Positions 1-9,154 of a stretch of 64,000 nt of DNA are shown in pieces. Numbering within the stretch: position 1 is the stretch's first letter; every line of letters begins with the position of its first letter. This DNA comes from Staphylococcus canis (GTDB lineage Bacteria; Bacillota; Bacilli; Staphylococcales; Staphylococcaceae), in contig NZ_JABANU010000008.1 of assembly GCF_016238445.1 (NCBI RefSeq), forward strand, positions 1-64,000. The letters are read 5' to 3'. A program made the translations under genes and the position numbers. The notes under the pieces were generated by a model. That model did not search any database. It saw nothing but the letters and a program-made list of their open reading frames with translations, and had not been told where the DNA came from.

Positions 1-1
1 G

Positions 2-349
2 AAAAAAATTAGGAAGAACTTAAAGTGGGAGTACTTCAAAAATAACACTAAAAAATTGCTTTCAGATCCGGAAACTTCAAAAATCTACAGTCAAAGAAAA
101 AATGACGTAGAAACATTTTTCGGAAACTTGAAGGCTAATTTAAGTTTCACTCGAATGTCTCTTCGGGGCAAAGAAAAAGTTGAAACCGAAATTGGAATTG
201 CATTTATGGCAGTTAATATCAAAAAACTATCAACTCTACAAGTTGATAAGTTTTATTTAAAATTAAAACAGGAAGATTTTTCATTTTTCATCATGAAAAT
301 CTTCCTGTTTTCGGTTCTGAGACACATTAATGTCCCAGCCCCGATGTGA
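2..349 (+). CDS. IS1182-family transposase, 3' end (truncated by window edge)
   Basis: An open frame runs in from the left edge and ends at the TGA at 347-349. The conserved part reads as the C-terminal end of an IS1182-type DDE transposase: DVETFFGNLKANLSFTRMSL followed by a RGKEKVETE..AFMAVNIKKL block, which contains the last catalytic Glu region and the typical final helix. The last ~35 codons run through an inverted repeat and look like non-conserved read-through to the IS end. An IS here, directly next to a cch gene and in the place where ccr genes normally lie, suggests the IS inserted in or deleted part of an SCC recombinase region. Family assignment is from motif recognition only. Confidence 0.8.
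   Translation, partial: KKIRKNLKWEYFKNNTKKLLSDPETSKIYSQRKNDVETFFGNLKANLSFTRMSLRGKEKVETEIGIAFMAVNIKKLSTLQVDKFYLKLKQEDFSFFIMKIFLFSVLRHINVPAPM
266..310. terminator. Perfect 15-bp inverted repeat near the IS end
   Basis: AAACAGGAAGATTTT (266-280) pairs with AAAATCTTCCTGTTT (296-310) around a 15-nt loop. It lies inside the 3' end of the transposase frame and could terminate transcription entering or leaving the IS in either direction. Confidence 0.6.
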
Positions 350-415
350 TTAGTCATCAGTGCGATTGATTTCTTCAATCACTAAATCAGCGAGTAATGT
401 GATGAATTCGTCCAT
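350..415 (-). CDS. 21-residue ORF downstream of cch
   Basis: On the minus strand a strong GGAGG lies 9-10 nt upstream of an ATG that opens a 21-codon acidic peptide (MDEFITLLADLVIEEINRTD + D). It follows the cch stop by about 25 nt, so it would be the second gene of a cch operon, in the position where SCC elements carry small ORFs before ccrA. The good ribosome site and placement support translation. The function is unknown. Confidence 0.45.
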   Translation of the reverse strand: MDEFITLLADLVIEEINRTDD

Positions 416-440
416 ATGAATAAACCTCCAAATATTTAAT

Positions 441-2223
441 TTATAATTCTAAATCATCGTTAGCTTCTATTTCTCTGGCTTGATTAACAAAGTCATTAAG
501 CAAATTTTTATTTGTATTATCAACGAATGGTGGTGGTATGCTAGGTTCTGTTTTAGAACTCAAACCAAACATTGAAGCATAAGTCATATCTAGCTTAAGA
601 TGGTAAAAGACAATAGTCTTCTTTTTACCATTAGAATCTGGGACACTACGTTTTGTTGTTTTACGGTTGCGGTCAGATTGGATATAACCTTTGTCTCGTA
701 AAGCATCAATTACAATATTTACATCTTGGAATTGATTTTCATTCAACATATTTTTAAATACATTTTTCAGGATTTTAACTTGTATGTGGTCTTCTTTGAG
801 TTCAATAAGTCCATAATTCTCAATCATTGTTGATAGCTTGGCATCCTCAGAGAATTTCCCCCGGTTTTGCGCTACAAACTGAACAATGACCTCGATAGAT
901 TTCTCTGCTAGTGAGCGTTCTGAAACTGACTCCAAGTGATAACTAACCAAGTATTCTCTTACTGCATCTATATCAATAGGTACTGCAATAACACGTTCGA
1001 ATATCCGAGCAGATGTCGCAATCACTGCATAGCGTTTGAACATACGAATACCAGTATTACTCGTTTCATTTTTTAGTTGGTTTTTGAACCAATCATGTTC
1101 CGCATGAAACCATTTAATTACTTCGTCTTCACGTTTTAAAAGATATTCAGCTACTAATGGCATGATATGGCCATAATTGACCGATGTAGCCCTTTTAATT
1201 GCATCTGCATTGTCAGCACTCGTCGTAAAAGCTTCTGATATTTCAATGGTACGAACATTTAATCCATCATTACGTGCACTATTATTTAAAACACTGTGTT
1301 CTGCCGTACTTATTACTGACCCAATTTTTGAGTGCTTTGACATTACCATCAATATTAGAGCGTTGTCGGCCCTGTCCCTCTGCCAAACTGTACAACAATC
1401 CAGTATTGTCTTTGAAGGTTGCAGCTGACAATTCATCTAATACGATAGGCACACCAAAGTTACTACTTAAATATCCTTCAAGCGCGTTTCTAGTACCATT
1501 CCATGATCTAAACAGGGTATTACTGCCTTTAGTAGGGTTGCCGGCTATTGAAACAGCTAAAGCAGCTGCAGTCGATTTACCTGTGCTTGAATTTCCCATA
1601 AATGAGAAGATGGTTCCCGCAAACTCGACCTCATGTCTTGTTTTTAGGAACGCAGTAACTAATGAAGAAGCAGCAAATACTACTGCAAGTTCTAGTAGTA
1701 AGTTTCCTTTAACTTGTTTTAAGTACATCTCCCACCAGTCTTTGAAAGTACCTTTTGGTTGTAAATCATAGTGTGTTTCACAAATGATTTCATTAGCTTG
1801 AGATTGCTCTATTTCTTTTGAAAAGTATGGTTTATCCAATGAAATGACCATACCTTCATCAGACTGTAATACACCTACGCCGGTATATAATTTAGATAAT
1901 GGAAGTGACTGGCGCATCGATTGTAACGCATAGCTTAATGATTTAATGTATCGTTCATTGATGTTGAAGCCGTACTTAATTAATCCAGGTAGCTTGAAAG
2001 ATGTTAAGATATCTGATGCCTCAATACGTTCAATATTTTTTCCATCTGTAATAATCAATTTCTCAACCCCTGTAGACGGGTCGAGAAATTTATTTTCAAT
2101 AATGATGGGACTAGACAATTGAATGATTTTTTCTACATCATTGTTACTTTTAGGTGGAATCACTTCATAAAAGCCATTTGAATTTAAAAAATATGGATAT
2201 TGCTTGAATATGTTGTTAGTCAT
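441..2223 (-). pseudogene. cch: SCC-type cch (DUF927-like ATPase/helicase), frameshifted
   Basis: The two reading frames together cover about 594 codons, the usual length of the SCC cassette helicase-like protein Cch found beside ccr genes. The N-terminal part (starting at 2223) has a Walker-A-like FMGNSSTGKSTAA and a Walker-B-like PIVLDELSAA. Near position 1320 the frame changes within the stretch encoding NVKALKNW / VISTAEHSV, and the rest of the protein continues in the other frame to 441. A single 1-nt gain or 2-nt loss explains this. Cch family proteins are replicative helicases of SCC elements, so the break probably leaves an inactive protein unless it is a sequencing error. A terminator hairpin lies just upstream. 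Confidence 0.8.
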
Positions 2224-2298
2224 AAAAATCTCTCCTTTGCTATATAAGCATTAAATTTGTGTTGCTAAATACATTTTAAAGGAGAATTAAACGCAAAT

Positions 2299-2339
2299 AA
2301 GGAGGTCGTCCATAAACAAAAAAAATGGACGACCTCCTT
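2299..2339. terminator. Strong hairpin between the 2.3-kb gene and cch
   Basis: AAGGAGGTCGTCCAT (2299-2313) is perfectly complementary to ATGGACGACCTCCTT (2325-2339), giving a 15-bp GC-containing stem with an A-rich loop. It lies 9 nt past the stop of the minus-strand gene ending at 2348 and separates it from cch. Confidence 0.75.
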
Positions 2340-2347
2340 TGATAGTG

Positions 2348-3775
2348 CTATTCAAATTTTAAATTGTCTAAGGTTTCACTTAGAGTTTTTGCGATAGACC
2401 AACTAGATAAATCATTGACTTGTTTACTGACGATTTCGTCTTTAATTTGAGTAGATTTTATTTCTTCAAATAAGTGGAAAGCGTTCGTTAAATCGGTAAT
2501 GTTTATTTTTGAAAGTGGCTCAATATCTTCATTAAATGAATATTTATCTAATAAAAGATGAATTCGATACAAGTCATTTAAGAAGCTCTCTACTTGATTT
2601 GGACTCATACCATCATCAATATAAGATTGGCGATTAGTATAAAATAGATTAGAAAATTTAGATAATGATAAATAAAATTCTTTATAAATATGGAAAAACT
2701 TATCGTTTGATATTAATGCCTTGGAGCTATTTATTATATTGTCTAGACGTGATTCAAAATTTTGTAAATCAAAAGTACTATTTTTATATTGATTTATAGT
2801 ATTAATAATTCTTTGATAGTTAGAAAATAAGTCGTTTTCAATACTGAGAAAGTATCCATTAACGTTGAATGGGTATTTTACAATTTCTTTTTTTCTTAAT
2901 TTTTCACGGATTTTCGATTCATCATTTTGTATATCATCAGTCACAATTTTATGATTGATTCTTTTATTCAAACTTGGAAGGTAGAGTTTGTTTAATATAT
3001 CAATAATGAAAAAATCTAATAATTTGTTATCAGTACGTTCACTATACTCATCTATAGTTGGCTCATTTGATATATATCTAGCTACTTCATGATTTACATT
3101 TGAATACTTGGAATCATCAGGTTCTACTTGGTTGTATATAATAAAATTTTCGGGATTGTTTTCTTTATTATATTGATGAACTTTATATAGTTGCTTGAAG
3201 TTAAAATCATTATCAAATGTCATATTATCTTCCATTAATGTTTCAAACAGTAACTCGTCAATTCTATGTGCTAATTTTCTATATAATTTTGAACTCTTAT
3301 CTAAATCTAGAGAATTTGTATAATTAAAAAATGAAGACAATGCATCATTACACTTTGACTGAGCACTAAGCCATTCTAAAGTGAAAGAATAGTTTTCAGA
3401 TGCATAAATTTGCGCTTTTAATGCATCATTTTTAATATTATCAATTGAATCGCTGATATTAGTAATATAGCTAATAAATTGACTATTATTTTTCTTTAAT
3501 GCCTCCTCTCTTAAATCTATGTCATCAAATTTTTTAGCAGATGTAGGAACAGGAAAGTCCTCAATAGTGTTTAGCAAAATTTTAAATAACTCTAATTCAA
3601 ATAAGTTAAAACTGTAACCGCTATTGGTTGCTGATGGATTTGATTTGTACCTATTTATATCTAATTTATAAACGCGTTCGAGCTTATCCATACTATTCTT
3701 AAACATTTTTTCACTCAAGTTACATTCCTTCATTAAATCTTTTCCAGTAAAATATTTGTAATTTTCAAAATTCAA
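2348..3775 (-). CDS. Unknown cassette protein with HTH-like N-terminus
   Basis: This is a 475-residue protein of no family I recognise. I chose the TTG at 3775 because AAGGAG lies 7-8 nt upstream; the in-frame ATG at 3802 has no ribosome site and would fall inside the promoter dyad. Residues ~8-30 (TGKDLMKECNLSEKMFKNSM) resemble a winged-helix or MerR-like DNA-binding start. The remainder is helical, rich in Asn, Asp and Lys, with no enzyme motif that I can see. It is divergent from the 3892/4646 gene pair, with only ~115 bp between. It could be the regulator or a third structural partner of that module. Base composition is more AT-rich than the chromosomal genes. Confidence 0.65.
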   Translation of the reverse strand: MNFENYKYFTGKDLMKECNLSEKMFKNSMDKLERVYKLDINRYKSNPSATNSGYSFNLFELELFKILLNTIEDFPVPTSAKKFDDIDLREEALKKNNSQFISYITNISDSIDNIKNDALKAQIYASENYSFTLEWLSAQSKCNDALSSFFNYTNSLDLDKSSKLYRKLAHRIDELLFETLMEDNMTFDNDFNFKQLYKVHQYNKENNPENFIIYNQVEPDDSKYSNVNHEVARYISNEPTIDEYSERTDNKLLDFFIIDILNKLYLPSLNKRINHKIVTDDIQNDESKIREKLRKKEIVKYPFNVNGYFLSIENDLFSNYQRIINTINQYKNSTFDLQNFESRLDNIINSSKALISNDKFFHIYKEFYLSLSKFSNLFYTNRQSYIDDGMSPNQVESFLNDLYRIHLLLDKYSFNEDIEPLSKINITDLTNAFHLFEEIKSTQIKDEIVSKQVNDLSSWSIAKTLSETLDNLKFE

Positions 3776-3790
3776 TTTAATTCTCCTTTT

Positions 3791-3857
3791 TATCGTTATC
3801 ATGCATGGATAATATGTACTTTACCAATATTATAAAGTACAATTAGAATTAACGATA
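3791..3857. promoter_or_regulatory. Divergent promoter with two nested dyads
   Basis: Between the divergent genes TGTACTTTA (3815-3823) is mirrored by TAAAGTACA (3833-3841). An outer pair, TATCGTTA (3791-3798) and TAACGATA (3850-3857), brackets it. Such nested symmetric sites in a shared intergenic region are typical of an operator controlling both directions, here plausibly bound by the HTH-like product of the left gene. Confidence 0.5.
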
Positions 3858-3891
3858 ATAGGAACATATGTTCTTTGGAGAGGGAGATTAT

Positions 3892-4656
3892 ATGAAACTT
3901 ATTTATTTTGATGAAAGTACTGCAAGCGACTACTTGAAAATTATTCAAAATGGCAAAGAATCAAAACAAACAGTTGAAAAAAAGAAAAATCAAAATCAAA
4001 CAAGTTTAGGAGGTAAATTTGGAATAGGACCTATGTTTTCTAAATTGTTTGAAAGTCTTTTTTCTGTAGAGGGACATATGGGAGGAAATTTAAATCGTAC
4101 TTCCGAGAAATATATTGAAAAAACTTTAACCAATGCAATTTTAAGTGATTTTAAAAATTTAGCAGAAAATGAAGAAATAGGTATCACAAAATTTTCTGAG
4201 TATAAATTGAGTTATGTTGAGAATTCAATTGCACATTTTCAAACTATTTCACCATATTTAAGTATGGTAGAGGGAGATATAGTGTTAGATGAAGAAGTGT
4301 CAATTAATATTAATAAAATGCATGAGACTTTAAAATTAGGTAAGGGTTATTATGAGATTCTTGCTAAGAAGAACGATAATGAATACATCGTTAGATTTAA
4401 TAATAAAGCTTTTGTAAATAATTATAACTTAACTGATTTGTCTCAAATGCAACTCACTTTATACGGTGTAAAAGTTGGACTAATTGATAAAAATCAACTT
4501 AATTTTCAAAATGCGATAAATTCACTTGGTTTTAAAAATGAGGTAGTAACTTCTATTTCAGAAGAACCAGTGAATTCTTCTTTTAATAATGAACAATCGA
4601 TATTAGAAATGTACGATATTATATTGGCAGGGGTCGAGGTTGAAAATGAGTTATAA
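3892..4656 (+). CDS. DUF6414-like protein
   Basis: This 254-residue protein starts MKLIYFDESTASDYL at the ATG at 3892, behind a GAGAGGGAG ribosome site; the upstream in-frame ATG at 3868 has none. The N-terminus (I/L-Y-F/L-D-E/T followed by a Ser/Asp-Tyr helix) resembles the DUF6414 proteins that I recall from staphylococcal cassettes and other islands; this match is from memory and moderate. The 40s-90s region is Gly-rich, and the C-terminal half forms a predicted beta-rich domain. The stop overlaps the next gene's start by 11 nt, so the two are translationally coupled. The molecular function is unknown. Confidence 0.6.
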   Translation: MKLIYFDESTASDYLKIIQNGKESKQTVEKKKNQNQTSLGGKFGIGPMFSKLFESLFSVEGHMGGNLNRTSEKYIEKTLTNAILSDFKNLAENEEIGITKFSEYKLSYVENSIAHFQTISPYLSMVEGDIVLDEEVSININKMHETLKLGKGYYEILAKKNDNEYIVRFNNKAFVNNYNLTDLSQMQLTLYGVKVGLIDKNQLNFQNAINSLGFKNEVVTSISEEPVNSSFNNEQSILEMYDIILAGVEVENEL

Positions 4657-5761
4657 AATTAAGATAGTTATGGGACCAAAGTCATATTTAAATGAATTTC
4701 TTAATAAACCATATATAACTTTGGAAGATTACGTAATAAAAATAGACTCACTTACTAGAAATTTGGTTGAAAAATTTACAGATAATGATTATGAAGAAAT
4801 CTTAAAAGATAAAATTATTCTTGCTAAAACTGAATCATATTCTGGAATTACTTCAGCTGCATTAAGCAATTTTATACAAATCGTTAACAAATCTATTGAA
4901 TTTGGAAACGGAATTATTCTACAGAATCCTCCAAAATCTGTTATTAATCAGATTAAAAGTCATTTTGATGAAAATCAATATGCTTTTTGTGAATATAAGT
5001 ATCCAAAACTAGATTTAGAGGTATTGTTAAATATTAAAGAGAGGTCAACTGAACAATTATTTGGTCAAGTTAATGCAATAAAGAGAATTTTAGCTTCACT
5101 ATACAAACTTACTAAAGAATCTAGAAAACCAATTGTTTTGATGTTATACGGTCCATCAGGAGTCGGTAAGACTGAAATGAGCAAAATTATTAGTGAATGT
5201 ATAGGCGGAGAATTATTTAGAAAACAGATGTCAATGAATAAAACCAATTATATGTTTGACTACATATTTGGTAATAATCACGGTGAGCCTAGTTTAGCTA
5301 GAGATTTATTAGAGCGGGAGAGCAATATTGTATTATTTGATGAATTTGATAAGGGAGTTAATGAAATAAATAGTGCTTTTTACCAATTGTTTGATGAAGG
5401 AATTTTTGAGGATTCTCAGTATGAAGTCAAAATGGGGAATTCAATAATTATATGTACGTCTAATTTTAAGGGAGAACTTCAAATAAGAAGAGAGCTAGGT
5501 GATCCAATTTATTACAGGTTTGATGATTTTATTGAATTTTCTGAGTTAAATAAAGAAGCTAAAAAAAGTATATTAACAAAAATTTTAAGTGATGAATTTA
5601 TTAAGTTATCGGATAATGAAAAGTCTTTATTACCTAGTGAAGAAAGTTTATTGGAACAATATGTGATTAAGATAAATCAATTTACTAATTATAGACATAT
5701 GCAGAAATTAGTTGAAAATGACATCAATTTAAGGTTAATAAGTACTTTGATGGGTTTTTAG
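4646..5761 (+). CDS. AAA+ ATPase (ClpA/B- or Cdc48-like single module)
   Basis: This 371-residue protein has a unique ~150-residue N-terminal domain and then one complete AAA+ module. It begins with FGQVNAIKRIL, like the GQ..A..I helix of Clp proteins. Walker A is GPSGVGKTE (about residues 169-177), Walker B is IVLFDEFDKG (about 227-236), sensor 1 is IICTSNFKG, and an Arg near YYRFDD is a likely arginine finger. No Clp protease-binding loop or peptidase partner is seen. The ATG at 4646 overlaps the stop of the DUF6414-like gene, indicating a complex-forming pair. A role in defence or cassette maintenance is plausible from the location only. Confidence 0.8.
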   Translation: MSYKIKIVMGPKSYLNEFLNKPYITLEDYVIKIDSLTRNLVEKFTDNDYEEILKDKIILAKTESYSGITSAALSNFIQIVNKSIEFGNGIILQNPPKSVINQIKSHFDENQYAFCEYKYPKLDLEVLLNIKERSTEQLFGQVNAIKRILASLYKLTKESRKPIVLMLYGPSGVGKTEMSKIISECIGGELFRKQMSMNKTNYMFDYIFGNNHGEPSLARDLLERESNIVLFDEFDKGVNEINSAFYQLFDEGIFEDSQYEVKMGNSIIICTSNFKGELQIRRELGDPIYYRFDDFIEFSELNKEAKKSILTKILSDEFIKLSDNEKSLLPSEESLLEQYVIKINQFTNYRHMQKLVENDINLRLISTLMGF

Positions 5762-5922
5762 TAACTTGCAAAGATATTTTATTAGGGTGAATGTACAATA
5801 AGGTATTGAATATATAAAGATATGGATAGACAAAAGAAATTAATGGAAAAAGAAAGTTCGACTTTTTATATACTCACATGCTACATTTATTGTAATAATA
5901 CAATATGGTAGGAGTGTGAAAC

Positions 5923-7146
5923 ATGGAAATGAATCGCTTTGATATTTATAGAGAGTTATGGACAAAGTCTCGTACCGCATTTGCTGAGGAACATAATATC
6001 GATTTTAATGATTTGAAGAAAATCATTGAAATCCATAAGATTCCCTTACCTAATTCTAAGTATTTGTATGATTACAGAAGAGGTATTATTGGTCAGCTAG
6101 AACCTATAGAAGGTGAAGATTATTCAATTAAACTTGATGAGAAACTGAGCGAAAAAACTAAAATAACAAATAAATGGTCATACTTTGATGATGATAAAAA
6201 AGAAAAAATTTACAATGTATATACCGAATTAAAGATACCAGATAAGGTTAAACGTCATCATAAAATCATCACTAAACATAAAAACTACCTTACATCTGAA
6301 AGAAGAAGACAGAGGGAAGCGGAAATGAAGCCTTGGGGTTATTATCGCTCAGAGCCACAGAAGGTTTTGAATGCCTCTCATATCTCAAAAGAAGCATTAA
6401 CAGACTTTTACAGACTTTGTGATACTTTATTTAAAGCTATAGATTGTTTAAATTATCAGATTACTGTTGATGAAGAATATATTTGTATTCATATACCTCG
6501 TAGAGACAAACAAGTGAAGAAAAGTGACTTGATGTACCTAAAGTTGAATGTATTTCATATAAAATTAAGGTTTAAAGAAAAGAAGAAAAGAGTCAAAAGA
6601 GATGATGATCGTTATTCTTCTTATGATTATCTCAATACTGGCTATTTCAAGGCTGAACTCATTGGAGTCTATCCTTGGAGTAATAACGTCTATGGTATTA
6701 ATCGAGACTATCCTGGTACAGATGACCATAACACATTGATTAAGAAAATTTTTGAGAGAATATTTGAATTACCACAGTTATTGAATGATGCAGAGATTGA
6801 ATATATTGAAAAGCAGAAAGAAGAGGAACGCAAACGAAAAGAAGCAGAACAATTAAGAAAAAGTAGGGAATCTGAATTTAATAATATCAAAACACTAATC
6901 AGTGATTACAAGTTACATAAAGAAATAAAAGCGTTAAGCGAGTATATTAATGAGTATAAGCTAAAGAATGCAACAATTGAAGAGACGATGTGGTATAAAG
7001 AGATACTTACATGGTTGAAAGACTCCAGTAAAGTTGAAAAAGCATTAGGAGATAGAAACCATGAACAAATAGTAAAATATTTATTAAATGAAATGAAAGA
7101 AAGCGATGTTGATTTCCATGATCCATCGAGTTATAGATGGTGGTGA
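5923..7146 (+). CDS. Cassette protein of unknown function with C-terminal coiled coil
   Basis: This is a 407-residue protein with a TAGGAGTG ribosome site before the ATG. I do not recognise the family. The first ~60 residues look like a small helical DNA-binding start (LWTKSRTAFAEEHNIDFNDL). The centre is Lys/Arg/Tyr-rich, and residues ~290-320 are a charged coiled coil (KQKEEERKRKEAEQLRKSRE). Strong basic character suggests nucleic-acid contact. The last 40 nt overlap the open frame of the downstream decayed helicase, so deletion may have joined the two. Confidence 0.6.
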   Translation: MEMNRFDIYRELWTKSRTAFAEEHNIDFNDLKKIIEIHKIPLPNSKYLYDYRRGIIGQLEPIEGEDYSIKLDEKLSEKTKITNKWSYFDDDKKEKIYNVYTELKIPDKVKRHHKIITKHKNYLTSERRRQREAEMKPWGYYRSEPQKVLNASHISKEALTDFYRLCDTLFKAIDCLNYQITVDEEYICIHIPRRDKQVKKSDLMYLKLNVFHIKLRFKEKKKRVKRDDDRYSSYDYLNTGYFKAELIGVYPWSNNVYGINRDYPGTDDHNTLIKKIFERIFELPQLLNDAEIEYIEKQKEEERKRKEAEQLRKSRESEFNNIKTLISDYKLHKEIKALSEYINEYKLKNATIEETMWYKEILTWLKDSSKVEKALGDRNHEQIVKYLLNEMKESDVDFHDPSSYRWW

Positions 7147-7880
7147 GACAGTAATCATTGAAACAATTACAAATAAAACTGATAATGAAAATAGCTATGA
7201 ATACATTAAAGAGATAATTGGTTTTAAAGGCTACGAGGAAGATATAAAGTATAAAGATTTTCCATATAAGGAAAGCAGACTCTACATACCTTCAAATTTA
7301 CCAAAATTTAATAAACGTGATGATAAATATTATGAAGAAATAGGTAGACATATTTATGAATTGGCATACCAAAATAATGGAGGTACTTTGGTGTTATTTA
7401 CTGCTAAAGACGATATTAATGGTGTATATCACGATTTATTGAAAAGAAAGTTTAGTAAAACTATTTATGTAGATAATGGTAGTAAAAGTCAAAATGAAAT
7501 TATTGAATCATTTAAGAAAACTAAAGGTGTAATATTGGGCACGGGAGTATTTTGGGAAGGGATAGACTTAAAGAAAGAATTATTGACATTATTAATTATT
7601 GTCAGATTACCTTTTCCTACGATTGATCCAATCACAAAATATAAAAATCGCTAAATTAAATGATGATAATGAGACAGTTATAGTTCCTGAAATGATAATT
7701 AAGCTGAAACAAGGTGTAGGAAGGTTAATTAGAACGAAACAGGATAAAGGTTTATTAGTGTTATTAAATTCAAGAATGAATAAACCCATTTATAAGCATA
7801 AAAAAGCAGTATTGGATGCGTTACCAATTATAAATATGATCGATGAAGATGAAGTCAAAGATTTCTTGAATAACATTTAA
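7106..7880 (+). pseudogene. Decayed DinG/XPD-type helicase, C-terminal part only
   Basis: Only the C-terminal RecA-like domain survives. The first frame contains GGTLVLFTAKDDI, VILGTGVFWEGIDL and LIIVRLPFPTIDPITKYK, all typical of DinG/XPD helicases. A frame change around 7640 then leads to IKLKQGVGRLIRT (motif VI) and the normal end at 7880. The N-terminal Walker A and Fe-S/arch regions are absent, and some tens of residues between the last two motifs are missing. It is a remnant and not a working helicase. Confidence 0.75.
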
Positions 7881-7920
7881 TGTAAGTAGCAATAGTCATT
7901 TATTATTTTTTAATACATAA

Positions 7921-7950
7921 AAAACCGCATCATTAACTGATACGCAAAAG
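7921..7950 (+). repeat. SCC end repeat, copy 1 (degenerate, no att core)
   Basis: AAAACCGCATCATTAACTGA and the following TACGCAAAAG match the 9111 copy at all but two or three positions. The CCGCATCAT part is the terminal repeat seen at SCC element ends. Here the expected GAAGCGTATCATAAATGA core is replaced by unrelated sequence. Confidence 0.65.
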
Positions 7951-8027
7951 TACCTAACAAAAGTAACAAAAAAATAGATTGCATGATATATTATAAACTT
8001 ACTTATTAAATAAAGGAGAAATGGATA

Positions 8028-8807
8028 ATGACGATGTTTCGTGAAGCACTCATATGGATAGTGCTTCTCATATTCAACTTAATAAACACGTTTTTAGCGT
8101 TTGTAGGAAAAACATCATTGTTCAAGGTTCCGCTTTGGAGTACATGGTTAGTTTGGGGAATAGTTACTATAATTGTAATAGGCGTTTTGCTTTTTAGAAA
8201 ACATTTACAAAAAAAGCATCCACTCATTAATGAAAGTCTCAATAATAAAGATTTTGAAGCGGGAGAATTCTTTGTACAAATGCCTTTATATATCATTGAG
8301 AATCAAAGCAATGTGATATACGGTAACGAAACAATAACGTATAAACCCGTTTTTGTTAATATATTTCATAAATTATTGAGTCTCTTTGGTGTTCAAACAA
8401 AATATAGTCTATATATGACTTCTAGTGAGAACGATGTAAAAGTAATTCGTAAACATGTGGTAGCGAATAGACATCAATATACAATGTATTTGAATAATGA
8501 AGAAGTAGGTACACTTGAGATGAAACAGTTCTTCAAAAGTGGAGGAAAGCAACAACTTCCCTATACGTTTAATTACAATTCTGAGGTGTTTGATGTAAGC
8601 AATCCATTTTTTAGTAATGAAACCAAAATTACATTTGAGAATGACGTATTATTAACCGCAAAGCGTAGTTTTTTAGATATTTCAAAAAGTAAACTGACTA
8701 AAAAACGAGGAGAAAAACACACTATACACATTCACAGCACTAGAGTAGAGAAAGAAATATTAATAGCCATTTACTTACAATGCATGATCAATAAGCAAAC
8801 ACAATAA
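8028..8807 (+). CDS. Membrane-anchored tubby C-terminal-like protein
   Basis: This is a 259-residue protein with AAAGGAG upstream of ATG. Two hydrophobic segments (about residues 8-27 and 36-58) are followed by a ~190-residue beta-rich soluble domain that resembles the tubby/LURP-one-like fold seen in several staphylococcal proteins of unknown function. The N-terminal anchoring would leave the domain at the membrane surface. It lies alone between the two SCC end repeats, so it may be the cargo of a very small SCC unit. The fold assignment is by resemblance. Confidence 0.6.
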   Translation: MTMFREALIWIVLLIFNLINTFLAFVGKTSLFKVPLWSTWLVWGIVTIIVIGVLLFRKHLQKKHPLINESLNNKDFEAGEFFVQMPLYIIENQSNVIYGNETITYKPVFVNIFHKLLSLFGVQTKYSLYMTSSENDVKVIRKHVVANRHQYTMYLNNEEVGTLEMKQFFKSGGKQQLPYTFNYNSEVFDVSNPFFSNETKITFENDVLLTAKRSFLDISKSKLTKKRGEKHTIHIHSTRVEKEILIAIYLQCMINKQTQ

Positions 8808-8842
8808 ATTAAGTATAGCTATAGTATAAGTTGACCAGTATA

Positions 8843-8932
8843 TTAGCGAATAAAGATTTTAGTACAAATATACCCTATTATCATAACGGCTAAAAAAGAT
8901 AGTGAAGGTAATAAAACAAACCATATTGACAT
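8843..8932 (-). CDS. 29-residue single-span membrane peptide
   Basis: AAGGAGAG precedes an ATG opening a 29-codon ORF. The product is one hydrophobic helix (SIWFVLLPSLSFLAVMIIGY) with a basic tail (KIFIR). This size and layout match small membrane peptides, including type I toxin peptides of staphylococci, but no antisense RNA has been demonstrated here. Confidence 0.4.
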   Translation of the reverse strand: MSIWFVLLPSLSFLAVMIIGYICTKIFIR

Positions 8933-9110
8933 AACTATCTCTCCTTACTCATCATATTTTGTATTGAAAATCTAAACTTATAAGTAAAAGTGATAGATGA
9001 TTTTAAATATAGTTTAACAAAAATAGTTTAAAATGAAATAACTCACAAAGGCAAATGATTTTGCTTGTTTAGTAATTCTTTAAGACTTATAACAAAAAGA
9101 CGTTAATTAA

Positions 9111-9154
9111 AAAACCGCATCATTAACCGATACGCAGAAGCGTATCATAAATGA
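9111..9154 (+). repeat. SCC distal end with attachment-site core (attL-like)
   Basis: The end repeat AAAACCGCATCATTAACCGA is followed at 9137-9154 by GAAGCGTATCATAAATGA, the 18-bp core used by Ccr recombinases in rlmH (orfX) and copied at SCC junctions. The order, end repeat then core, places the SCC element to the left and flanking DNA or a further unit to the right. Confidence 0.8.

Noticed and set aside
441-1436. Separate 331-residue protein
   Set aside because: It is the C-terminal half of cch in a shifted frame; its first ~35 codons overlap the real upstream frame and have no ribosome site.
1274-1771. 165-residue plus-strand ORF
   Set aside because: Antisense shadow of cch with no ribosome site or recognizable motif.
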